Notes: generated by a model from the letters alone, not told the origin. A stretch of DNA of 64,000 bases from Planctomycetota bacterium (GCA_002686265.1 NZBA01000050.1:186001-250000), one strand, 5' to 3'. Numbered from the stretch's first letter, positions 26,567-35,945 are shown. Translations and numbers: made by a program.

Positions 26567-27218
26567 CGGCCTCGAAGAGCTCGGACAACGCGGCCGGGCG
26601 CTCCAGCCATACGTCGGGCGCCTGGCGCTCGAGTTCGGTGCGCTCGAACGGTCCCCAGGACACCGCCGCCGTGCGCACGCCGGCGCGCCGGCCCGCTTCC
26701 AGGTCCTGGGGAGAGTCGCCGACGAAGAAGGTGGCGGCGGGCGGCACCGCGAGGCGCTCGACGGCCGCCAGCACGGGTGCGGGGTGCGGCTTGTGGTCAC
26801 GCACGTCGTCGGAGCCGACCAACACCTCGAAGTAGGCCGCGAGACCGCAGCACTCCAGACCACGCCAGGCCGTCGCCGCGTTCTTGCTGGTGACGATCCC
26901 CAGGGCGATCCCGACGCTGGCAAGCTCGGCCAAGGCGTCGGCGACGCCCGGGAACGCGCGCACGGAGCGGTCGTGGTGTTCGTGGTTGTGGGCGCGGTAG
27001 GTCTCGATCATGGCCGCGATCTCGCACTCGTCGGAGGTGAACAGGGCGAACTGCTCGGCGAGCGGGCGCCCGAGCCCCGCGCGGGAGTGCTCTCGAGGCA
27101 GGTCGACGCCGCGATGCACGCGCAGGGTGTGGCGGTAGCTGGCGAGGATCAGGTCCACCGAGTCAATCAGGGTCCCGTCGAGGTCGAACAGGATGGCCGC
27201 TCCTCGCGCGGCGCTCAC
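26532..27218 (-). CDS. HAD-superfamily phosphatase (phosphoglycolate phosphatase-like)
   Basis: 228 residues from a GTG at 27218 overlapping the stop of the GTPase gene (GTGA). HAD subfamily IA: motif I ILFDLDGTLIDS (nucleophile Asp), cap domain, motif II GIVTSKN, motif III with Lys in DHKPHPAPVLAA, and motif IV FFVGDSPQDLEAG. Resembles Gph/PpaX, which clean up phosphoglycolate or pyrophosphate-type substrates; the exact substrate cannot be read from sequence. Third gene of the glyA-GTPase-HAD unit; its 3' end overlaps the convergent small gene by 35 nt. Confidence 0.88.
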   Translation of the reverse strand: MSAARGAAILFDLDGTLIDSVDLILASYRHTLRVHRGVDLPREHSRAGLGRPLAEQFALFTSDECEIAAMIETYRAHNHEHHDRSVRAFPGVADALAELASVGIALGIVTSKNAATAWRGLECCGLAAYFEVLVGSDDVRDHKPHPAPVLAAVERLAVPPAATFFVGDSPQDLEAGRRAGVRTAAVSWGPFERTELERQAPDVWLERPAALSELFEAARPTAGRSPGT

Positions 27219-28156
27219 GACAGGCAAGCTTCCCACCCGCGTCGGATTTCGGCTCCGTCGAGGCCGTCGCCGATCAGCACCAGCAGGGACTCGGAGGGCA
27301 CACTTCCGCCGCCGGGGCCGAGCTCGAGCCACTCGTACATGGCCTGGACCACGACCGGCTCGGCGTGGCCGGCGCAGTGCAGGAGCCCCTTGGCGCGGTA
27401 GAGGTCCTGGCCGCGGCGCCCGGCCACGAAGCGCAGCCACAGCTTGAGAGCGTGCAGGTCCAGGGGCCGGCGCGAGCGCAGTGCGACGGTGCTGACGCCG
27501 GCGGAGTGGGCGGCCGGCGGCGCGGACGCGAGGGCCGCCCGGTCGAGAACGATCGCCGGAGCGAGCAGCTCCCCGGGCGGCAGATCCGCACGCACGGTCT
27601 CGCGCACCTCGGCCAGGCCGTTGACGGCGCGCACGAGGGCGCGGGCCTCGGCCAGGGCGGTCGCAGTCACGCCGTCGGTGTGGTTGAGCACGATCAGATC
27701 GGCGTAGGCCAGCTGCTCGCCGACCTCGGGGTGACGCTCGTGTTGGTGCGCGAGGTTTCCGGCGTGGGCCAAGGTGACGATCCCCGCCAGACGATAGGCG
27801 GAGGAGAGCCCTGGATCGACCAAGAGGGTCTGGGCCGCCGGGCCGGGCGAGGCCAAGCCCGACGTCTCGATCAGCACGCGTTCCGGTGCGCGGCGCCGAC
27901 CGAGCAGGCGTCTCAGGGTGCGCGAGAGGTCGCCGCGAACCGTACAGCACACGCAGCCGTTGGCCAGTTCGACCAGCTCGTCGCGCCCCCCGACCACGAG
28001 CTTCCCGTCGATCCCTTCCGAGCCGTATTCGTTGACGACGACGGCGATGCGCTCACTCTGCCGCTCGGTCAGGATACGGTTGAGTAGGGTCGTCTTGCCG
28101 GCCCCGAGGAAACCGGCCAAGAGGGTCACCGGGACCGGCTCGGTCGCTGCGGCCAC
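27215..28156 (-). CDS. COG0523/CobW-family GTPase (metallochaperone)
   Basis: 313 residues, GTG start, 6 nt after glyA. G3E-family P-loop GTPase: Walker A GFLGAGKTTLLNRIL, the metal-binding CxCC motif in NGCVCCTVRGDLSRTL, Walker B-like LIETSGLASP, and an NKxD variant reading LNHTDGV. The CobW C-terminal domain follows (about 215-310). Family members deliver or insert metals (zinc, cobalt, iron) into client proteins. The client is unknown; the neighbouring SHMT is PLP- not metal-dependent. Confidence 0.9.
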   Translation of the reverse strand: MAAATEPVPVTLLAGFLGAGKTTLLNRILTERQSERIAVVVNEYGSEGIDGKLVVGGRDELVELANGCVCCTVRGDLSRTLRRLLGRRRAPERVLIETSGLASPGPAAQTLLVDPGLSSAYRLAGIVTLAHAGNLAHQHERHPEVGEQLAYADLIVLNHTDGVTATALAEARALVRAVNGLAEVRETVRADLPPGELLAPAIVLDRAALASAPPAAHSAGVSTVALRSRRPLDLHALKLWLRFVAGRRGQDLYRAKGLLHCAGHAEPVVVQAMYEWLELGPGGGSVPSESLLVLIGDGLDGAEIRRGWEACLS

Positions 28157-28162
28157 GACCTG

Positions 28163-29401
28163 TCAGCCCCCCGCGTAGATCGGATGGGCGGCGGCCATCT
28201 CGGCGACCTCGCCTCGCACGCGCTTCGCAACGCTCTCGTCCTCGGGAGCGCCGAGGACGTCGGCGATCCAGTCGGCGAGGAGCAGCATGGCGTCCGTCCC
28301 CATGCCGCGCGTCGTGAGCGCGGCCGTACCGAGGCGAATGCCGCTGGCCTCCATCGGCGGCCGCTCGTCGAAGGGGATCAGGTTCTTGTTGACGGTGATG
28401 TTGACGGCGTGCAGTCGATCCTCGGCCAGTTGGCCCGAGATGCCGACCGAGCCGACGTCGACCATCAGGAGATGGTTCTCGGTGCCCCCCGAGACGATGC
28501 GCAGGCCACGCCCGGCGAGGGCCGCGGCGAGGGCCGCGGCGTTCTCGAGAGTGCGGGCGGCGTAGACCGCGAACGCCGGCTGCCGGGCCTCGCGCAGAGC
28601 GATCGCCTTGGCGGCGATGACGTGCATCAGCGGTCCGCCCTGCACCCCGGGGAAGACGCGGCTGTTGACGACCTTGATGGTCTCCGCATCGCACAGGATC
28701 AACCCGCCGCGCGGGCCGCGCAGGGTCTTGTGGGTCGTCAGGGTGACGATCGGCGCGTGGGGCACGGGACTGGGGTGGACGCCGCCGGCGACCAGGCCCG
28801 CAATGTGAGCCATGTCGACCATCAAGCGCGAGCCGGCCTCCTCGGCGATCTCGGCGAAGGCCGCGAAGTCGAGCAGGCGCGAGTAGGCCGAGGCCCCCGC
28901 GAGCAGGATCTTCGGCCGCAGGGCGAGGGCCATGTCGCGCACCTGGTCCATGTCCACGCGCTCGCTCTCGCGGTCGAGGCCATAGTGGTGGAACTCATAG
29001 AAGACGCCCGAGAAGTTCTTCGCATGGCCGTGGGACAGGTGCCCGCCGTGGTCGAGGCTCATGGCGAGCACCCTCGCGCCAGGTTCGCACAGCGCCATCA
29101 GAGCGGCGACGTTGGCCTGCGTCCCCGAGTGGGGCTGGACGTTTGCGCGTTCGGCGCCGAAGAGCTCGCGGGCACGGTCGCGCGCGAGGTCCTCGACCTC
29201 GTCGACGTGCTCGCACCCACCGTAGTAGCGCCGGCCGGGGTAGCCCTCGGCGTACTTGTTGGTCAGGGTCGTCCCCATGGCGGCCATCACCTCCTCGGAA
29301 GCGTGGTTCTCGGAGGCGATGAGCTCGAGCTGGCGCTCCTGGCGTGCCGATTCGTCGTCGACCGCACGCCACAGGGTTTCGTCGGTGCGGGGCATGTTCA
29401 T
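28163..29401 (-). CDS. glyA: Serine hydroxymethyltransferase
   Basis: 412 residues from ATG 29401 (a second ATG lies at 29395). PLP enzyme interconverting serine and glycine and feeding one-carbon units to folate. Motifs: LIASENHASEEVM, KYAEGYPGRRYYGGCE, VQPHSGTQANVAAL, MVDMAHIAGLVAGG, and the PLP-lysine segment TLTTHKTLRGPRGGL. Slightly shorter than E. coli GlyA (417). First gene of a three-gene unit; one-carbon production fits with the nearby purine genes, though they are on the other strand. Confidence 0.96.
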   Translation of the reverse strand: MNMPRTDETLWRAVDDESARQERQLELIASENHASEEVMAAMGTTLTNKYAEGYPGRRYYGGCEHVDEVEDLARDRARELFGAERANVQPHSGTQANVAALMALCEPGARVLAMSLDHGGHLSHGHAKNFSGVFYEFHHYGLDRESERVDMDQVRDMALALRPKILLAGASAYSRLLDFAAFAEIAEEAGSRLMVDMAHIAGLVAGGVHPSPVPHAPIVTLTTHKTLRGPRGGLILCDAETIKVVNSRVFPGVQGGPLMHVIAAKAIALREARQPAFAVYAARTLENAAALAAALAGRGLRIVSGGTENHLLMVDVGSVGISGQLAEDRLHAVNITVNKNLIPFDERPPMEASGIRLGTAALTTRGMGTDAMLLLADWIADVLGAPEDESVAKRVRGEVAEMAAAHPIYAGG

Positions 29402-29518
29402 CGCGAGATGGTAATCACCGACCCGAGGGCGAGAAAGGTCGCGCCGCAGCCGATGAACACAGGAACCGGGCACTCCGGGCGCCCGCGGCGCGTAGGATCG
29501 TGGCCCCCACCACCCGTC

Positions 29519-31009
29519 GTGAAGCACGTCCCCACCCGCTTGGTCTTGTTGTCCGCCCTCTTGGCCTCCTGCCCAGCGGGAGGGGAAGAGCCGCCGAGCG
29601 TGATCCTGATCACCCTCGACACGACTCGACCCGATTTCCTGGGGTGCTACGGGAGCGAGAACCCCACGCCCCACCTCGACCGCCTCGCGGCAGGGGGCGT
29701 GCGCTTCGAGCGCAACTACGCCACGTCGGCGGTGACGCCCGTCTCCCACGCCTCGATCCTGACCGGCTTGACCCCCTACCAGCACGGCCTACGGGTGCTG
29801 GCCGCTCCCGGCGGCTACCGCCTGCCCGAGGACGTGCCGACTCTGGCGACCGTCTTTCACGAGCGCGGCTACCGCACCCTGGCGGTCCACAGTTCCTTTC
29901 CGGTCTCCTCCACGTTCGGCTTCGCCCGCGGGTTCGACGTCTTCGAGAGCCTGGAGTTGGAGATGACCGAGCGGCCCGGCGGACGCAAGGGCTGGAACGC
30001 CGAAGCCGGTGAACGGCGCTCCGACCTGACCATGGATCTGGTGCTCGAGGAGCTCGAACGCACCGCGCGTCCGTACTTCCTCTGGGTACACCTGTGGGAT
30101 CCGCACGACCCGCGCCTGGTCCCGCCGGCCGAGTGGATTCCCGACTCCGTTCCTCGGGTCGAGACGCGCGACGGTCAGGTCGGCTTCCCTCCCGGCTCGG
30201 CGATCTACGCCGCCGAGGTGCGCTTCGTCGACCGACAGCTCGGACGCCTCTTCGATCACCTGCGGGAGCGGGGAACCTTCGAGCGCACGCTGATCGCCGT
30301 CACCGCCGACCACGGTGAAGGGCTCGAGGACGGCCTCGAGCGCCACGGCTGGGAGTTCCACCGCATCCTCTACGACGAGCAGATACACGTGCCGCTGCTG
30401 CTCTCCGGCCCGGGCATCCCCGCCGGAGGTGTCGTCGGGGAGCTCAACTCGAGCGTGGATCTCTTCCCGACCCTGCTGGACTACGCCGACCTCGCCGGAC
30501 CCGCGGGGATCGAGGGCCGCAGCTTGCGCGGGCTGATCGAGGGCCGCAGCGAGGCGCCGCGTTCGGCCTACGCCGACCAGATCAACGGTTTCGACCTCAA
30601 CGCGACGATGGTCGACCGCCGGCCCGAGGCGGACTTTCTCTACGCGGTCGTCAGCGGCGACTGGAAGCTCATCTGGCGCCCGACGCGTCCTGAGCGCTCG
30701 GAGCTCTACCACCTCGCCGAGGACCCGCTCGAGACCCTCAATCGGCTCTCGACCGAACCCGAGCGCACCCGGGAGCTCCTCGCCGATCTCGCCCGGCGCG
30801 ACGGCTGGGTCCTGCGCATGTTCTCGGGGGATGCGCCGTCGCCGGAGGTGCTGGCGATGCTCGAGTCCATCGGCTACAGCAACAGCGGGGACGCGCAAGG
30901 CGCGGATCCGAACTGGCAGTGGCTTTGCCCACGCGAGAGGACCCGTCATGAGGAACGCGGTCACTGCCCCGACTGCGACACCGGACTGGTGCTTGTGAAG
31001 CGCCGCTGA
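29519..31009 (+). CDS. Sulfatase/phosphatase-superfamily lipoprotein with C-terminal Cys-rich tail
   Basis: 496 residues from a GTG at 29519, chosen because it starts a lipoprotein signal ending ALLASC (lipobox). Alkaline-phosphatase-fold hydrolase: metal-site ILITLDTTRPDFLGCYG, TPHLDRLAAGGVRFERNYA, and TADHGEGLEDG. The usual (C/S)xPxR formylglycine motif is absent; the equivalent place reads SAVTPVSHASILTG, as in sulfatase-like hydrolases with a Thr/Ser nucleophile, so arylsulfatase activity is doubtful and a phosphoester or transferase role is possible. The last ~30 residues carry LCPRERTRHEERGHCPDC, resembling the CPxHP...CPxCGMxL heavy-metal-binding tail. Divergent from glyA with a 117-bp gap. 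Confidence 0.85.
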   Translation: MKHVPTRLVLLSALLASCPAGGEEPPSVILITLDTTRPDFLGCYGSENPTPHLDRLAAGGVRFERNYATSAVTPVSHASILTGLTPYQHGLRVLAAPGGYRLPEDVPTLATVFHERGYRTLAVHSSFPVSSTFGFARGFDVFESLELEMTERPGGRKGWNAEAGERRSDLTMDLVLEELERTARPYFLWVHLWDPHDPRLVPPAEWIPDSVPRVETRDGQVGFPPGSAIYAAEVRFVDRQLGRLFDHLRERGTFERTLIAVTADHGEGLEDGLERHGWEFHRILYDEQIHVPLLLSGPGIPAGGVVGELNSSVDLFPTLLDYADLAGPAGIEGRSLRGLIEGRSEAPRSAYADQINGFDLNATMVDRRPEADFLYAVVSGDWKLIWRPTRPERSELYHLAEDPLETLNRLSTEPERTRELLADLARRDGWVLRMFSGDAPSPEVLAMLESIGYSNSGDAQGADPNWQWLCPRERTRHEERGHCPDCDTGLVLVKRR

Positions 31010-31413
31010 GACCCGCCGGCGGCCGCCGCTCTCCGACCGTACGCACCTGAACGCTCCTCCAGCGGCCGCGGCTACAGCGCAGACCGCTCCAGGGTCGGTT
31101 TTTCCCGGACCAACCCCCCGAGGTCGGGCCCAAGGGGTATGCTCCGGGAGTATCCCCAAATGGGACGAGCGACCTCCCCAGCACCCGGCCCGGTCAGGAC
31201 CGTGCGACCTTTCGCGCGTGCGGTCCCTGGTGGCGAAGTCCTCCGGGCCGGAAGTTGGACGCCCACGCGGCGGTGTCTCCCGGCGGGGTCCTCCCGGAAG
31301 GGAGGTGCCAGAGAGAACACGAATTTGAAGCCGGACGCCACCAAGTCTCGGGGCGTCGGCTGTGCATCCACGACAGTCCGTCCGAGACGCCAATCCAAGA
31401 GAAGACTCCAAGC
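31010..31413. other. 404-bp intergenic region upstream of the lamin-tail protein
   Basis: No convincing gene on either strand. About 85 bp after the sulfatase stop a small imperfect hairpin with a T-run loop (GGTCGG TTTTT CCCGGACC, 31093-31111) could end that transcript weakly. The rest should hold the promoter of the secreted lamin-tail protein, but I could not identify a good -35/-10 pair. Confidence 0.4.
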
Positions 31414-32556
31414 ATGAAGATCCAAAACCTCCTCCTCTCCGCCGTTGGTCTGGCCCTCACGGCCTCCACCGCCAGCGCGGACCTGCTCATGACCGAGATC
31501 GTCGACGGCACGCTCCCCGGCGGCCAGCCCAAGTGGGCTGAGCTCACCAACACCGACGCATCCGGCTCCATCGACCTGACCCTGTACAGCTTCGGCAACT
31601 TCAACAACGGCGGCACGACCCTCGGCGGCGGCGCCGCGACGGTCCTGACCGGCAGCCTGGACGCCGGCGCCTCCTACATCATCTCCTACGAGGCCGACAA
31701 CGGCCCCGGCAGCTCGATGTTCTTCAGCGTCTACGGTACCGATCCCGACCTCTACATGGGCGGCGGCTTCGTGAACGGCGACGACGTCCTGGCGCTCTTC
31801 TTGGGTGCGGCCACGGGCGACGGCACCAACGCCACCACCATCGACATCTACGGCGACCTGGGCATCGACGGTTCCGGAACCGCCTGGGAGTACACCGACA
31901 GCTACGCCTATCGCTGCGGTGACACGGCCAATGGCGGCGTCTTCACGACTACTGACTGGACCATCCCCGGGGCCAACACCCTCGAGAACGGCTGCAGCGG
32001 CGACGACACCTGCGAGCAAGCCAACCTCCTGGCTCAGACCACTCCCGGTTGTCACGCCGGCTGCGGTGGCGGCGGTGGTTGCGGCGGCGGCGGAATCGGT
32101 ACCGCCTACTGCTTCTGCGACGGGACCGGCACCACCTCCCCCTGCGGCAACGCGGGCGGCGCCGGCGAAGGCTGCGCCAACGGCTCCGGCCTCGGAGGCA
32201 CCCTCGGCGCGAGCGGCTCGACGAGCCTTTCGGCCGGCGACCTTGTGCTCGAGGGTTCCCAGGCGATCGCCACCCAGCCCGGCCTGTTCTTCCAGGGCGA
32301 CCTGCAGATCGCCGGCGGCGCCGGCGTGGTCTTCGGTGACGGCCTGCGCTGCGCGGGCACGAACGTGATCCGCCTCGAGGTCGTCGTCTCCGACGCCAAT
32401 GGTGACTCCAGCACCACGATCGACATCGGCGCCGGCGGCGGCGCCGCCGCGGGCGATTCGAAGGAGTACCAACTGTGGTACCGGGACCCCGCCAGCTCAC
32501 CCTGCGGATCCACCTTCAACCTCACCAACGGCTTCTCCATCTCCTGGGACGCCTAG
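31414..32556 (+). CDS. Secreted lamin-tail-like protein with shared C-terminal module
   Basis: 380 residues. Signal peptide LLLSAVGLALTASTASA, then an N-terminal part (about 22-190) that reads as a lamin-tail/LTD-like beta domain: LLMTEIVDG, PKWAELTNTDASG, LTLYSFGNFNNGG, GASYIISYEAD, VNGDDVLALF. A Gly/Cys-rich linker with CGGGGGCGGGG follows at about 210-226. The C-terminal ~150 residues (YCFCDGTGTTSPCGN onward, FGDGLRCAG, YQLWYRDPAS, FNLTNGF) are the module also present on both GSDH-type proteins downstream. Probably an exported surface or extracellular protein; function unknown. Two strong hairpins follow the stop. Confidence 0.8.
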   Translation: MKIQNLLLSAVGLALTASTASADLLMTEIVDGTLPGGQPKWAELTNTDASGSIDLTLYSFGNFNNGGTTLGGGAATVLTGSLDAGASYIISYEADNGPGSSMFFSVYGTDPDLYMGGGFVNGDDVLALFLGAATGDGTNATTIDIYGDLGIDGSGTAWEYTDSYAYRCGDTANGGVFTTTDWTIPGANTLENGCSGDDTCEQANLLAQTTPGCHAGCGGGGGCGGGGIGTAYCFCDGTGTTSPCGNAGGAGEGCANGSGLGGTLGASGSTSLSAGDLVLEGSQAIATQPGLFFQGDLQIAGGAGVVFGDGLRCAGTNVIRLEVVVSDANGDSSTTIDIGAGGGAAAGDSKEYQLWYRDPASSPCGSTFNLTNGFSISWDA

Positions 32557-32573
32557 ACGGCGAGACGGAGGCC

Positions 32574-32607
32574 CGCCCCGCCGGTCCCCTCGGGGTGCGG
32601 TGGGGCG
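32574..32607. terminator. Hairpin just after the lamin-tail gene
   Basis: Inverted repeat CGCCCCGCCG / CGGTGGGGCG with one G-U pair, and an inner CCCC/GGGG, 17 nt after the stop. No T-run follows, so it may act as an RNA-stabilising or factor-assisted terminator. Confidence 0.5.
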
Positions 32608-32614
32608 CTTCAAT

Positions 32615-32647
32615 GCGGGCGGCGTGCCAAACAGGCGCGCCGCCCGC
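32615..32647. terminator. Strong 14-bp hairpin between convergent genes
   Basis: GCGGGCGGCG / CGCCGCCCGC arms are perfect, extended by a T-G pair and GCC/GGC around an AAACA loop. It lies between two convergent lamin-tail genes and could work for both strands. Confidence 0.6.
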
Positions 32648-32745
32648 TGTCATTCTCCGCCACGGATCACACCGCTGCGGGCGGTGCGGTCGCTGACACC
32701 GCCCGACGGCCCAGCCGGTGAACCGGGGCCGAGCGAACCGGCTCG

Positions 32746-33489
32746 TCACTGGCACGGAGCGTTCGGCGCTCCCGGGCTGCCGCTGTCGCCTCCTGGCAGA
32801 GGCGCGCTGGAAGCACACCAGTTGCCCGGATCGTCGTTGGAGAGCGGATCCGAGGATCCAGGATCGAGACTGGCGGAGCACCCGGGCGTCAGAGGCCAGG
32901 CGCCGGCGGCGGAGTACTCCACCGCGTCGAGCAAGACCCCTGCGCGGGTGTGGACGTATATTTCGTCTTCCCCGTTGGCGAGCACGAACCCCGTGTAGGC
33001 CATGTCGATCTCAACCCCGCCGTTGGTGGCCGGGTCGGGGTTGTTCCCCAGCACGAGGGTCGCGCCCGGCCCGATCAGGATGCCGGCGCCGCCGTTGGAG
33101 AGACCGAACAGGTCACCGTCGGCGTCGCTGATCACCAGCCCCTCCATGTCGAGGCGCCAGGGCAGGGTGTTGCGCAGCTCGATCCACTCGCCTTGCGAGT
33201 CGGAAACGGCCGCGGGATTGCTCATGAACTCGCTGATGACGACGTCACCGGGCTGGGGTTTCGACAGCAGCGGGCCGAGAGCGGAATCGCGGCAGGTGGC
33301 TCTGCAGGCCTCGACCGAGGCCGAGCCCGGGGCAGCCGCGCCAAGCGCTACGCGGGGCGAGAGCGCGAGCGGTGCTGTAGATGGAACGAAGGAGGATCCG
33401 GGCAAGGAGGGAGCGGGCAGGGAAGCCCCGCCGGCGGCGGGGAGGGTCGAGCCGAGGGAAACGAGGGCAGTGAGGATGATCGTGGGCAT
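32746..33489 (-). CDS. Secreted lamin-tail-domain (LTD) protein
   Basis: 247 residues. N-terminal signal (MPTIILTALVSLGSTLPAAG) and a Pro/Ser/Ala-rich spacer, then one lamin-tail domain at about 80-220: VVISEFMSNPA, QGEWIELRN, LDMEGLVISDADGD, GPGATLVLGNN and AVEYSAAGAWPL. The C-terminus carries a Cys-containing segment (GNWCASSAPLPGG, NAPC). LTDs are common in secreted bacterial proteins as binding or anchoring modules. It faces another LTD-like secreted protein across a terminator but lacks that protein's C-terminal module. Confidence 0.82.
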   Translation of the reverse strand: MPTIILTALVSLGSTLPAAGGASLPAPSLPGSSFVPSTAPLALSPRVALGAAAPGSASVEACRATCRDSALGPLLSKPQPGDVVISEFMSNPAAVSDSQGEWIELRNTLPWRLDMEGLVISDADGDLFGLSNGGAGILIGPGATLVLGNNPDPATNGGVEIDMAYTGFVLANGEDEIYVHTRAGVLLDAVEYSAAGAWPLTPGCSASLDPGSSDPLSNDDPGNWCASSAPLPGGDSGSPGAPNAPCQ

Positions 33490-33762
33490 GGAAGCCTCCG
33501 CTGAGAGTAGGAGTAAGAGAGAGGGCAGCGAGCCGGGCCGCGCCCCCCCCGGCGACCTGCGGGCCGTGCCCGCAAACGTCGCGTCTCACTCTGGACCAAC
33601 GGAAACGTGCCCCGTTGCGCCCTTCCTACGATCTTGCTCGATCGACCCCGCTTGACCGCTCGCGGGATCCGGGGGAGGATTCAGGAGACCCTCGGGGCTA
33701 TCCGACCGCCGCACCGCCTCCACCCCCGGGGCGCCTCCACAGTCCTCTCTACCGTCCGCACC

Positions 33763-35853
33763 ATGGCCCCCATCGCCACCAGAATCCGCCCCAGCGGCAC
33801 TGCCGCATTACTGTGCCTCATCACCGGCCTGGCCACGGCCGGCCTGCGCCCGGCGGGGTTGCTGCCCTTGCCGACGACCCTGAATGACTTCTTCCAACCT
33901 GGAACTCAGCCGCTCTCCCTGATCGATCCCATGCAGCCGGCACAGAACTGCTCGGCCTGCCACGGTTTCTACGACCCCGATCAAGCCCCCTTCGAGCGCT
34001 GGAAGCACAGCCTGATGGCCCAGTCGATGCGCGACCCGGTGTTCCACGCCTGCCTCGCGATCGTCGAGCAAGACCTCGGCGCCGGCGGGGACCTGTGCCT
34101 GCGCTGTCACACGCCGACGGGCTGGCTGGACGGCCGCAGCACACCGACCGACGGCTCCGCCCTGGACCCGAATCTGGGGGACTTCGACGGCGTGAACTGC
34201 CACTTCTGCCACCGCCTCGTGGATCCTGTGTACACCCCTGGAGAGGACCCGGACGAGGACGCGGCGATCCACGCCGGTGTGGGGCCGGTTCCGGCCGACC
34301 CGCACTCGGCCCAGTACATCGTCGACCCCTACGACCGTCGCCGCGGCCCGTTCGACCTCGGCGCGAGCTTCTTCTGGCACGACTGGCTGGAGTCGCCCTT
34401 CCACCGACAAGCCAGCCTGTGCGGTACGTGCCACGATGTCAGCAACCCCGCCTTCACCTACAATCCGCAAACCCGGAGCTACGAGCTCAACCCCGCCGAC
34501 GCCCCACACCCGACTCACGACAAGCGCGACGAGTTCCCCATCGAGCGCCCCTTCAGCGAGTGGGCCGAGAGCGACTTCGCCGAGCGTCCGATCGAGCTCC
34601 GCAACCGCTACGGAGGGAACGCGTCCGCCTACGCGACCTGCCAGGACTGCCACATGCCCGCCACGACCGGCGAAGCCTGCGCCCCTGGCCTGGGTGGGGA
34701 ACTGCGGGACGACCTGCCCCAGCACGACTTCAACGGCGGCAACACCTGGGTCCTGAACGCGATCCGCTCCCTGTATCCGGACGCGGAGACCGGCATGACC
34801 CCGGAAGGCGCCGCCGACGCCCTGGTGCGGACGCAGGCGATGCTCTCGGCCGGCCTGGACCTCGAGGTCTTCGAACAGGCCGACGAGCTGATCGTGCGCA
34901 TCGTCAACCAGACCGGACACAAGCTCCCCACCGGCTACTCGGAGGGAAGGCGCATGTGGATCAACGTGCGCTTCATCGCGCCCGGCGGCGCGCTGCTCGG
35001 CGAGCATGGCCACTACGACCCGGTGGCCGCCGAGCTCACCACCGACGACACGACGGTCTTCGAGCAAGTCTTCGGCCTCGACGCCGCGATGGCCCAGACC
35101 ACCGGCCTACCCGTCGGCGAGAGTTTCCACCTCGCCCTGAACAACGTGGTGCTCCTCGACAACCGCATCCCGCCGCGCGGGTTCACGCTCGAGGGCTTCC
35201 GCGCGGCTCAGGCGGCGCCGGTCGGCGTCTTCTACCCCGAGGAGCACTTCTGGCACGACAGCTCCTTCGGTATCCCCGCCGGCTCCATCCGCGCCTTGGT
35301 GACGGTCTACTACCAGACAACCTCGAAGGAGTACATCGAGTTTCTGCGCGACGAGAACACCACCACCAATGCCGGGCAGATCGCCTACGACCAATGGGTC
35401 CTGCACGGCAAGAGTGCGCCGGCAACCATGCGGCGCGAGACCCACGAGCTGAGCGGGCCGAGCTCCTGTCCGCCGCCAATCCCCTACGGTTCTCCGGCGG
35501 AGACTTCCGGCGGCAACCTGCCGAGCGTCCAGTGGGGAGGGAAACCCTCGCTGCTCTCGGGTGGGTTCTCCCTGCAACTCACGGAATCGACCCCCTTCAG
35601 CAACGGTGTTCTGCTCTCGAGCGCGAACTCCGACAGTGAGCCCTTCGGCGGCGGGACCCTCTACCTCGCCCAGCCGCTGACGCGCGTGGCCAGCTTCACG
35701 ACGGACGCCGCCGGAACCAGCCCCGCCCTGGCGATCGCGATCGACGCCTCGATGGTAGACACCAATCGCTACTACCAGTTCTGGGTGCGCGACCCCGGGG
35801 CGCCGTCGGGCTCCAACCTCTCTCCGGCCCTGCACGTCAATGTCTGCGAGTAG
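33763..35853 (+). CDS. Secreted five-haem cytochrome c (cytochrome c554-like) with C-terminal module
   Basis: 696 residues from the ATG at 33763; a hydrophobic signal/anchor follows (TAALLCLITGLATAG). Five CxxCH haem sites: CSACH near residue 63, CLRCH near 112, CHFCH near 146, CGTCH near 220 and CQDCH near 293, so it is a periplasmic or surface electron carrier or oxidoreductase. The layout resembles cytochrome c554/hydroxylamine-type multihaem proteins, but the substrate is unknown. The region after ~360 is beta-rich with no haem, and the last ~100 residues (GGFSLQLTESTPFSNG, YYQFWVRDPGAPSGSNLSP) look like a variant of the C-terminal module on the neighbours. Confidence 0.85.
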   Translation: MAPIATRIRPSGTAALLCLITGLATAGLRPAGLLPLPTTLNDFFQPGTQPLSLIDPMQPAQNCSACHGFYDPDQAPFERWKHSLMAQSMRDPVFHACLAIVEQDLGAGGDLCLRCHTPTGWLDGRSTPTDGSALDPNLGDFDGVNCHFCHRLVDPVYTPGEDPDEDAAIHAGVGPVPADPHSAQYIVDPYDRRRGPFDLGASFFWHDWLESPFHRQASLCGTCHDVSNPAFTYNPQTRSYELNPADAPHPTHDKRDEFPIERPFSEWAESDFAERPIELRNRYGGNASAYATCQDCHMPATTGEACAPGLGGELRDDLPQHDFNGGNTWVLNAIRSLYPDAETGMTPEGAADALVRTQAMLSAGLDLEVFEQADELIVRIVNQTGHKLPTGYSEGRRMWINVRFIAPGGALLGEHGHYDPVAAELTTDDTTVFEQVFGLDAAMAQTTGLPVGESFHLALNNVVLLDNRIPPRGFTLEGFRAAQAAPVGVFYPEEHFWHDSSFGIPAGSIRALVTVYYQTTSKEYIEFLRDENTTTNAGQIAYDQWVLHGKSAPATMRRETHELSGPSSCPPPIPYGSPAETSGGNLPSVQWGGKPSLLSGGFSLQLTESTPFSNGVLLSSANSDSEPFGGGTLYLAQPLTRVASFTTDAAGTSPALAIAIDASMVDTNRYYQFWVRDPGAPSGSNLSPALHVNVCE

Positions 35854-35916
35854 GGGTGCGCGGGGAAGGACCCAACGCAAGTTTTCCGTCAAGGGGCGCC
35901 GGGAAGGCGACTCACC

Positions 35917-35945
35917 TTGACAGGGATTGGATCTGCCTCGAAGAT
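35917..35945 (+). promoter_or_regulatory. Weak candidate promoter before the first GSDH gene
   Basis: A perfect TTGACA lies at 35917-35922, but the hexamer 17 nt downstream (GAAGAT) matches the -10 consensus poorly. The start codon is ~105 nt further on. Confidence 0.25.

Noticed and set aside
28184..29518. Open frame upstream of and continuous with the sulfatase gene
   Set aside because: It is the antisense of glyA; the real sulfatase starts at the GTG with a lipoprotein signal at 29519.
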